Positions 10,090-15,019 of a DNA stretch of 15,019 nt are shown one piece after another. A program made the translations under genes and the position numbers. A model generated the notes under the pieces. That model made no database searches. It saw nothing but the letters and a program-made list of their open reading frames with translations, and was not told where the DNA came from. The stretch is from the NCBI GenBank assembly GCA_002803225.1, contig NXFV01001644.1:1-15019 (forward strand). Reading direction: 5' to 3'. Origin of the DNA: Gamarada debralockiae. Taxonomy: Eukaryota > Ascomycota > Leotiomycetes > Helotiales > Hyphodiscaceae. Each line of letters starts with the position of its first letter. The first letter of the stretch is position 1.

Positions 10090-10193
10090 AGGGATAAACT
10101 TCGGCACAGAGCTCACCCAGGGTAGAGAATTCACGCGTATACTTAAGATAATTAACTTACTCTCGACTTTAACTTTGAAAATACCGCTCTTAA

Positions 10194-10260
10194 GCCCGAC
10201 GAAACGGGGGGTAGGGGCTCGAGGGGCCCCCCCCCTCTCTTGAGGAGATAGGCGTCGGGC
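10194..10260. repeat. GC-rich inverted repeat (hairpin)
   Basis: GCCCGACG at 10194-10201 is exactly complementary in reverse to CGTCGGGC at 10253-10260. The loop contains runs of G (10206-10211) and C (10226-10234) that can pair further. The block is strikingly GC-rich between AT-rich neighbours. Its role is unknown; it may be part of a transposon end or a foldback element. Confidence 0.65.
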
Positions 10261-10270
10261 ACGATAGTTC

Positions 10271-10598
10271 TATTAAGTATATACTTAGCATATACCTAGC
10301 TAAAGTTAAGTATATACTTGAGCTATACTTTAGAATTAGCATATGCTCAACTTTAGCTGAGCATATGCTCACAGTATACTATCAAAGCTCAGCCAGGATA
10401 GGAAAAAAACGCGTAATTTACTAGCGTATTTTTCTACCCTAGTAGGGCTTTTCTCTACCCTATATAAACTATAAGTTCGAGCCCCATCACTATCTTCATC
10501 ATTCACCATCATTAACCTCCTGCTCATACTATCAATACAAGCTGTAAAGCTTATCAAACTCATCAATCTATCATCACTACTATATGCTATCATTAACA
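10271..10598 (+). mobile_element. LTR-like element with palindrome array and TATA box
   Basis: The element holds an array of 10-12 bp palindromes at 10275-10370: AAGTATATACTT at 10275-10286 and 10308-10319, AGCATATGCT at 10338-10347 and 10360-10369. It continues with an A7 tract (10403-10409), the block GCGTAATTTACTAGCG plus TTTCTACCCT (10411-10440), and TATATAAA at 10461-10468. A CT/CA-rich, leader-like stretch runs to about 10598. The ends TATTAA...TTAACA would be TGTTAA...TTAACA before one RIP change. The 5 bp on each side (AGTTC and CTTAC) do not match, so the boundaries are tentative. The inner order matches 2164-2290 in inverted orientation. No coding capacity was seen. Confidence 0.5.
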
Positions 10599-10602
10599 CT
10601 TA

Positions 10603-10899
10603 CCTTAGTATAGGACGAGGAGTCTTTTGCGCTGACCAGCCTCAGACATATGACAATTTTCGACGTCATTTCAGACCCACTTTTTGCCTTTGTGCCTGAG
10701 GCCCAAATGTAATTAAACCTAGACTGAAGCTCTGCATAACAGCCTCCCCCACATCTTAGAAAGAACAAGCTGGTTTTAGTTCAAAGAATCACATAAGCGA
10801 TGTCAGGCGGTTATAGCAATAGATGAGCTGGTTGCTATGGCAACAGTTGTGTACACATATTTCGGGTTCTGGCAACCCTCCAATTTTCCTTTAGAGATC
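10603..10899. other. Unassigned stretch
   Basis: No recognisable gene, RNA or repeat was found. A short plus-strand frame near 10612-10710 reads like protein (ending PLFAFVPEAQM) but could not be placed in any family. Confidence 0.3.
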
Positions 10900-11304
10900 T
10901 CAATACATATATGATTTTACCACACAATATCGTCTGATTCGACAGTAAGGCTCCATATCATATCCATTATCACAAATACAACTAATCATGGCAAGGCGTA
11001 TACTTTTTGCATCTTCTAAAGTTTGTAGCATATCGAGCTGCTGATGGGTAAATTGGATATCACGAGCTTATGATATGTGGACAATGATCGCTGAGACAGG
11101 CTTTGACTGTGGTACACAAGTATGTACTGAAAATGAATTCTGAACTGTCGCCAAAGGAAATCTGTCGGACTCTAGGCACGATAGACTGAGAGCTGCGATG
11201 TCCTTATTCAAATTCAGAACTTCAAGAGCGAGATTGCTCAGTTTTCTTCCCATGCTCTGTCCGTACAACATTCGTCTCCCCACTGTCATATTTCTAGAAG
11301 CCAC
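10900..11304 (-). pseudogene. Unrecognised reading frame with one internal stop (possible gene or relic)
   Basis: One minus-strand frame stays open from 11304 (no ATG until 11289) to TGA at 10900-10902, except for a TAA at 11068-11070. The predicted residues look protein-like, including a Leu/Asn-rich helix-like part (KLSNLALEVLNLNKDIAAL) and, after the stop, QLDMLQTLEDAKSIRLAMI. No family was recognised. The internal stop could be a CAA-to-TAA RIP change in a pseudogene. Alternatively it lies in a 42-nt in-frame intron (11041-11082) from GTCCAC to ATCAG, although that donor is poor and the intron would be very short. It lies 56 bp downstream of the small secreted protein gene on the same strand. 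It could also be chance. Confidence 0.3.
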
Positions 11305-11360
11305 ATAAATCAGCTTGGACTATAATACTTGTTGAGATCAAGCAGGGTCATCATACACTT

Positions 11361-11582
11361 CTAAACAGTAGCACCCGACTGATCTTCGCACACCGTGCTG
11401 CCTGAGACGCAGACACACTGTAACCCGCCACTGCCGCCAGCAGGCGCCCCGTTTCCGCCAGAGCAGGGGGCTCCTGGACTGCCTGCTGCCACCGCGGAAG
11501 ACTTGCTGCCTCTTGCTGGGCTGGCGATGGTGGTTGAGAGGAGTGCCATTAGGGCAACAGAGATGGCGGGTTTAATATACAT
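11361..11582 (-). CDS. Small secreted cysteine-containing protein, 73 aa
   Basis: An intact 73-codon frame starts at an ATG in good context (CCACCATG on the minus strand). Residues 1-21 form a signal peptide: MYIKPAISV start, hydrophobic core ALMALLSTTIAS, small residues before the probable cleavage. The mature peptide is about 52 residues, Gly/Ser/Ala-rich, with four Cys at 40, 56, 58 and 65 (QCVCVSGSTVC), enough for two disulfides. No family was recognised. Size, secretion signal and placement among transposon and HET relics resemble fungal small secreted proteins, some of which act as effectors; that role is inference. A TATA-like TCTATAACA lies about 85 bp upstream of the start (near 11665-11673). 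No intron is needed. Confidence 0.65.
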   Translation of the reverse strand: MYIKPAISVALMALLSTTIASPARGSKSSAVAAGSPGAPCSGGNGAPAGGSGGLQCVCVSGSTVCEDQSGATV

Positions 11583-12264
11583 GGTGGAAAGATAAGATGC
11601 GTTTGATTGGGTTGAATTGAATGGAATAACGTCAGGGAGTAGTTCAGACCAGCTGACTGGTTGTTATAGAGATGAGTGGAATGTCAAGAGATGTTAGGAC
11701 GAAGGAATTCGTCACGGAGGCTGAAGAGATTATAAATTAGGAGAGCGTGGGAGCAGATGGGGTTCAACACTAATTACTTCTCTTTTTCATGCTCGTATTC
11801 GTAAGGAGCACTGATTATGCTGTTTGTCTTAGAGTCGAGCGAGTCATTCACATAGCGCGATAAAACATTTTTCCTTAGAAGCTGTTCTTGGCAGTATGAT
11901 CTTGATGACCCCGCATCATTATTCAGTCATCGGATCCATGCTAGATCTTATAGTAATTGCTACTATCTAACGATCTCGATACAAGGGCAAATCTACGCGA
12001 AGGCGATCCAGCGTGATTTTGTATAGAGCGAAAGGTAAGAGAAGAGTGCTAAGTTTTATAGAGGATAAATTTATTGAATTTAATAAATAGTAAAGTTACT
12101 ATTAAAGCTGCTTTTAACTTAGTAGGCTAGTCTCCGGAAGCACCTGATGCCTGGATGGACCAACTCCGGTAATTGTAAGACGTCTATAACGCTTGATGTT
12201 TCATGTCGTTCTGTAACACCGCTAGAAGCGAAACTTTATTTGAGATGTGGCGTGAAGATATCGT
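11583..12264. other. Intergenic, with an AT-rich stem-rich patch
   Basis: The left part is the likely promoter of the minus-strand gene ending at 11361. At 12069-12103 an AT-rich patch holds two consecutive inverted repeats: ATTTATT/AATAAAT (12069-12075 and 12082-12088) and AATAGTAA/TTACTATT (12086-12093 and 12096-12103). This may be a fragment of a RIP-damaged repeat. No gene was seen. Confidence 0.4.
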
Positions 12265-12269
12265 GACAC
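12265..12269. repeat. Target site duplication, left copy
   Basis: GACAC lies directly before the LTR start TGTTGGG and is identical to 12488-12492 after the LTR end. A 5-bp duplication is what LTR-retrotransposon integrase makes. Confidence 0.85.
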
Positions 12270-12487
12270 TGTTGGGAAATACCTAAGACTAATATAGTAG
12301 TGGAAATAGTGGTGGCAATCAGGAGTGGCAAAGCTTAGAAATACAGTGACTCATACCCTGGAAGCATGAGCTAGAAGCTTCTAGTAGGGAGGTAAATACG
12401 GTATATATAGGGGTCGTAGAACCTGTAGAGTAGAAGGTCAGTCAAGTTAATACATGCATTTGAACCGGAACCTCAGAAATCCCAACA
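12270..12487 (+). mobile_element. Solo LTR, 218 bp (Ty1/Copia-like ends)
   Basis: The element starts TGTTGGGA and ends TCCCAACA, an 8-bp perfect terminal inverted repeat of TG...CA type, and is flanked by identical 5-bp GACAC duplications. No internal domain lies between, so it is a solo LTR left by recombination between two LTRs, or a tiny non-autonomous element. A TATA-like TATATATA at 12402-12409 suggests plus orientation. A perfect 14-bp palindrome CTAGAAGCTTCTAG (12371-12384) sits just upstream of it. TGTTGG ends are common in Copia elements. The preserved ends and duplication suggest a fairly recent insertion. Confidence 0.88.
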
Positions 12488-12492
12488 GACAC
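12488..12492. repeat. Target site duplication, right copy
   Basis: GACAC follows the LTR end CCCAACA and repeats 12265-12269 exactly. Confidence 0.85.
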
Positions 12493-12952
12493 GTCTGAAG
12501 GCTAGATGATCTGTCATAAATGCCCCACCTTATCTGTGGAAAGTTTATTCGGTATTTTCTGCTGTCATCGGGTTATGCTTGAACAATTACACCATGAGAG
12601 CTCCTAGCGAACTTTGGCTCCACTCTAGAGGCTGATTCTTCGGATGCCCAAGTTGCAGATCTACAGGAACAATTACTTGGATATTAGGATATCTTAGGAC
12701 AGAGAGAGAACGAGTTGAAGATGGTACGGTAGGAATCGAGTTCGAAAGAGAGGGAATTCCTTTTTCCCGTCTAGCTATAGTATTTTGTTAGGTAAACGAT
12801 GGACATTTTATGGTGTAATTCATAAACCCTAAGTATCGAAGTGCTCTGATTGGCCTAGTCATTTGCGATTTACGCGAATTTTCGTGTAAAGTGGTTTTTT
12901 ACTAAGCCACAAAAGAAGGCCCATCTACACGCGAAAGGATAGTCACAACATC

Positions 12953-13461
12953 GATGACATGTCACAATTTAATGCAGATTCCTATGGCATATATCCACCT
13001 GAGCGGCAAGCTGCCGTAGCGTAGTTCTATGGTCGGCCATTGGTTTTGAGGATCTGGATTGTGCAGGAAGTTGCATTCTCTGCACTGATTGTCTATGTCT
13101 ATGAGGACAGTTTTGACATTGACCGGAACGCTATAGCCCTTGCCGTCTTTGCCGTCTTGTGGCTTAGCCGGAAGGGGTTTGCAGTGACAAGCGAAGAAGT
13201 CGGCAATTTACTAGGACAGAAATGATCCGTGAGTCTGGGCTTAGGGTAACTAAGAACTTTCTACTCGATGGTCTTGTCCAACGGTTTCAGAGAATGAATG
13301 CAACGAATCGAGATAAAATGTATGCGCTCTTGGGTTTAGCAAGAGAATCTTCCCCGAGCGAACTGCTGGAACCGGACTAATCGTTGGAAGTTGCGCATGT
13401 CTACGGCAATATTCTTCGAAAGATTGTTCAAGATATTGTTCAAGATGTTGTTCAGAACGCC
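12953..13461 (+). pseudogene. HET-domain gene relic 2
   Basis: The plus-strand frame from 12953 reads ERQAAVA, a TAG, then FYGRPLVLRIWIVQEVAFSA (about 13021-13089). This matches the family block in which an RPWF-type motif precedes RVWVVQEVA. The frame runs to TGA at 13223-13225. A shift to the frame starting at ATG 13222 continues with NATNRDKMYALLGLA (about 13300-13344), the conserved DPRDKVYALLGLA block, then EPD, a TAA in place of the usual Tyr of PDYS, and LEVAHVYGN. A 12-bp imperfect tandem repeat follows. With two stops and a frameshift it is dead. Upstream, a CHKC motif near 12510 and a GCPSC motif near 12640 could be remnants of the N-terminal Cys-rich part of such genes, but that is weak. 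It is a different gene from relic 1, because both retain the same W-x-VQE/IQE block. Confidence 0.78.
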
Positions 13462-14603
13462 GGTCGTCGTACGAGCTATGACCGTTATAATGCTATAATG
13501 CTGCGACACTTGCATTGAGATCAGTACGGCAACTGGTGAAGAGTTGGAGCAAGGAATTCCCCCCGCCCCCTTGGGCGCCACGTTGGCGTGATGGTGGGTG
13601 GGAAAAAAGGATAAAATGGGTGGGCTAAAATTTTATAGTGGGGAGGAGCCCTAGAGAGCTTTCCTAAAATGGACTAGCGTTTCTATGCAAACCGGTTAGA
13701 GCCGATTCAAAACGCCGGCTGAATGGAAATGGAAAAGTAGAGCCAATGTTCGAATTTTTATGAGACGATTCTTCCAAACTCTGTCTTTCTATTTGATGCT
13801 GATTTGAAGATCTTACACATTGATACTCTATACCCCTCCCCCCCCCCGGGTCCAATTCGTAGTAACAAGGGTCTGACCAGAATATATAATCTGATTGGCC
13901 TGAACACTGTATATCAGGAGATGTTCACGGGTTTTCAGAAACTCGCCCAACTATCTCGTTTAAATACCACCCGATCACGGTATTCTGACGCCAGTTGCAC
14001 GTTAAAAGTACTGTGATCACACCCTAGCACTACGAACTGGACCGGGGGCGGTATAGTATTTCTGCCATTTCAATCTTCATCTTTTATGTTTACAAATCTC
14101 CCATCTCCCCGCATCGCTGCTCTCTCTACCCCGCTACCTTGTCGCGCCCGTATTCTCCTCTCCTCTTTTCTACTATTACACATCGGTCCCTTACCAAATG
14201 CAAACCTCCAGGTACTCGACAGACATCTGCAATTATCTGACTGTTGGCATGATTGTCAGTACATACTCGGCAGCACACTGGCAGTCTGCCGCTGTCACGC
14301 AACATTTCTCTCAAAGCGACGCTTCTCGGCCTCGTATCCAGCAATGTAACGTCAACATATCTGCATTCGTATTATGCAGGTCCTCAATACGAGCAGCAGC
14401 CTTGTGACATTTATGAACTTACGATACAGTACTTGCATTATACTGCTCTAATATTCCTCCGTCTCATGTGTGTTAAATACATGTACCTGTCTCGTTTCTC
14501 GGATTTTCATCTTCGCTGGTTCAGTCATTACTCAGTTTGATATCTGCTCACTACTATCTACAACAAGCTTCTATTAATCCAAACCTACAGACAATCACTC
14601 ACA
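13462..14603. other. Intergenic region upstream of the secreted protein gene
   Basis: C-rich runs occur at 13560-13570 and 13838-13847 (C10). A pyrimidine-rich stretch at about 14095-14190 and the CT/CA-rich leader at 14540-14603 look like promoter and 5' UTR of the gene at 14604. Frames at 13804-14016 and 14086-14349 show no domain or signal peptide and are not called. No RNA gene was seen. Confidence 0.4.
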
Positions 14604-14942
14604 ATGAAGTTCACCATCCTCCTCACAGCCGCAGCTCTAGCCATCAGCCCTGCCCTCGGCTGCCTCCAAACCTTCGGCGTCGTCGCCCCAGCCAGCACAC
14701 TCGCCTTCGCTCTCTCCGTCGACAACGGCGAGGTGACGTGCAACAGCGATTGGGGCTCTTACATTGATCAAGATGGGCATTTCTCACTTAGCTGTCTTGA
14801 TGGGTATGTGTATGCGTTCACGATGAATGGGGAGATTGCTTGGTACTCGAACGGAGTCAACTCCTGGCAGCTTCAGCAGCCCGTCCACCAGGATTCGACG
14901 GGTGCTGTTTCTTATTGGTCACAGGAGAATTTTGGTTGTTAA
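14604..14942 (+). CDS. Small secreted protein with four cysteines, 112 aa
   Basis: An intact single-exon frame opens with an ATG in good context (ACAATG). Residues 1-19 are a clear signal peptide (MKFTILLTAAALAISPALG), with likely cleavage just before Cys20. The mature part of about 93 residues has Cys at 20, 46, 64 and 112, the last being the final residue, suggesting two disulfides, and is rich in aromatic residues (DWGSYIDQDGHFSL, WYSNGVNSW, SYW). The repeated beta-strand-like pattern hints at a small beta-sandwich fold, which is inference. No family was recognised with confidence; secreted proteins of this size and Cys count are common among fungal effector candidates. The first third of the gene favours C-ending codons more than the rest. 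Only 77 bp of window follow, so nothing can be said about downstream genes. Confidence 0.75.
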   Translation: MKFTILLTAAALAISPALGCLQTFGVVAPASTLAFALSVDNGEVTCNSDWGSYIDQDGHFSLSCLDGYVYAFTMNGEIAWYSNGVNSWQLQQPVHQDSTGAVSYWSQENFGC

Positions 14943-14987
14943 GATGGGATGTGCAGAGAAGGGTAGAGGGGTGTTTTTTCGTTTTGG

Positions 14988-15017
14988 TTTTTTTTTTTGG
15001 GGGGGGGGGGGGGGGGG
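14988..15017. repeat. T11 then G19 homopolymer at the window edge
   Basis: Eleven T (14988-14998) run directly into nineteen G (14999-15017). It lies 46 bp after the last stop codon. It may be genuine low-complexity DNA or a sequencing or assembly artefact near a contig end. Confidence 0.9.
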
Positions 15018-15019
15018 TT

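Noticed and set aside
10474..10484. GTTCGAGCCCC as the B box of a tRNA or SINE
   Set aside because: No A box, anticodon stem or acceptor pairing was found around it.
13804..14016. 70-codon frame starting beside a C10 run
   Set aside because: No family was recognised and it starts in low-complexity sequence; it could be a shred of the HET relic but nothing supports that.
14086..14349. 87-codon frame before the last secreted protein gene
   Set aside because: It has no recognisable domain and lies in a pyrimidine-rich promoter-like region.
1..15019. CRISPR array, rRNA or bacterial operon
   Set aside because: There are no regularly spaced direct repeats and no rRNA-like blocks; introns and gene content are fungal.

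Overview
The window comes from a filamentous ascomycete (Pezizomycotina). This rests on several signs: genes with short GT-AG introns of 47-53 bases and CTAAC/CTGAC-type branch sites; a coatomer gamma subunit whose exons splice into a complete fungal-type protein; decayed HET-domain genes, which are typical of Pezizomycotina; and retroelements carrying the C-to-T (CpA to TpA) scars of repeat-induced point mutation (RIP). The exact class cannot be fixed from sequence alone; Leotiomycetes is only a guess.

Layout. Positions 1 to about 2050 are a strongly RIP-damaged LTR retrotransposon lying on the minus strand. Its Gag frame, including a zinc knuckle, can be followed over about 1.7 kb; pol would lie to the left, outside the window. 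An LTR-like piece (2051-2290) follows, then host sequence. The main intact gene, SEC21 (gamma-COP), is at 3169-6117 with five exons, and a two-exon gene for a single-pass membrane protein is at 7663-8801. From about 9.4 kb the window becomes an accessory region: a frameshifted HET-domain relic (9404-10089); an AT-rich palindrome-bearing LTR-like element with a GC-rich hairpin beside it (10194-10598); an unrecognised minus-strand reading frame (10900-11304); a small secreted protein gene on the minus strand (11361-11582); a clean 218-bp solo LTR with a 5-bp target duplication (12265-12492); a second HET relic (12953-13461); and a second small secreted protein gene (14604-14942). The window ends in a T11/G19 homopolymer.

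How it works together. SEC21 is a housekeeping gene of COPI vesicle traffic and has no evident functional link to its neighbours. The rest reads as a boundary between a conserved block and a repeat-rich, fast-changing compartment where HET genes decay and small secreted-protein genes survive. I found no convincing new multi-gene system. The most informative signals are the retroelement details: a Gag frame readable through RIP stops, a palindrome family in which intact and RIP-converted forms coexist, and a shared promoter-like module at 2.2 kb and 10.4 kb in opposite orientation.
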